Shown one piece after another: positions 13,406 through 13,459 of a DNA stretch of 13,459 bases. The position numbers were made by a program, and so were the translations under genes. Source of the stretch: Campylobacteraceae bacterium (GTDB lineage: Bacteria > Campylobacterota > Campylobacteria > Campylobacterales > Sulfurospirillaceae); the NCBI GenBank assembly GCA_019162915.1, contig JAFLKZ010000022.1, positions 35,401 to 48,859 on the forward strand, in the 5' to 3' direction. How positions within the stretch are numbered: the stretch's first letter is position 1; each line of letters opens with the position of its first letter. The notes under the pieces were generated by a model. The model was not told where the DNA came from. It saw nothing but the letters and a program-made list of their open reading frames with translations, and did no database searches.

Positions 13406-13411
13406 ATTATA
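13406..13411 (-). promoter_or_regulatory. -10 element for the small HTH two-gene unit
   Basis: Perfect TATAAT on the minus strand, 28 nt before the ATG. Upstream DNA (13412-13459) is AT-rich with no clear -35, as is common in Campylobacterota promoters. Confidence 0.55.
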
Positions 13412-13459
13412 CATAAATATGATATTTTTATAAGTAATTATATCTAAAAAACAACAATT

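Overview
The window looks like a chromosomal segment from a Campylobacterota (epsilon-proteobacterial) species, possibly close to Sulfurospirillum; the genus is inference. The grounds are low GC, an unusually short HrcA heading an hrcA-grpE-dnaK operon, and a dsbD gene divergent from a class I-type ppk2 gene (from memory, Campylobacter jejuni has the same dsbD/ppk2 neighbourhood). A C. jejuni-like kpsM-T-E-D capsule export set adds support. No tRNA, rRNA, insertion sequence, prophage gene or CRISPR array was seen.

Layout. (1) 1-5724, all on the minus strand: a capsule/surface polysaccharide operon, kpsM-kpsT-kpsE-kpsD (ABC-transporter-dependent export) followed by wecB and the N-terminal part of wecC (UDP-ManNAc and UDP-ManNAcA synthesis), which runs off the left edge. 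Consecutive genes from kpsM to wecB overlap by 1-4 nt, which suggests translational coupling. (2) 5725-5832: a divergent promoter region with a perfect 20-bp inverted repeat, followed by a plus-strand helix-turn-helix regulator (5833-6315). (3) 6372-8411, minus strand: dsbD, the inner-membrane thiol reductant transporter, abutting a small conserved-looking unknown gene. (4) 8534-9472, plus strand: ppk2. (5) 9524-12796, minus strand: the heat-shock operon hrcA-grpE-dnaK, with a consensus sigma70 promoter and a degenerate CIRCE operator. ppk2 and dnaK converge on a strong 16-bp-stem hairpin. (6) 12959-13377, minus strand: a two-gene unit made of an 82-aa XRE-like HTH protein and an overlapping 57-aa basic small protein.

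How the genes fit together. WecB and WecC would supply an activated amino-sugar acid for the capsule that KpsMTED exports. The HTH gene divergent from kpsM is placed to control both itself and the capsule operon through the shared palindrome. DsbD and DnaK/GrpE/HrcA are envelope-redox and protein-folding housekeeping functions, and PPK2 links polyphosphate to nucleotide pools.

The most notable unexplained signal is the 10-bp palindrome TTACATGTAA, found six times in 13.5 kb against roughly 0.05 expected. Four copies lie inside genes, in two different reading frames, and two form the inverted pair of the ppk2/dnaK hairpin. All six extend asymmetrically to TTTACATGTAA. This pattern (a short repeat tolerated in genes and paired as terminator hairpins) resembles DNA-uptake sequences of Neisseriaceae and Pasteurellaceae, but that function is only a hypothesis here.
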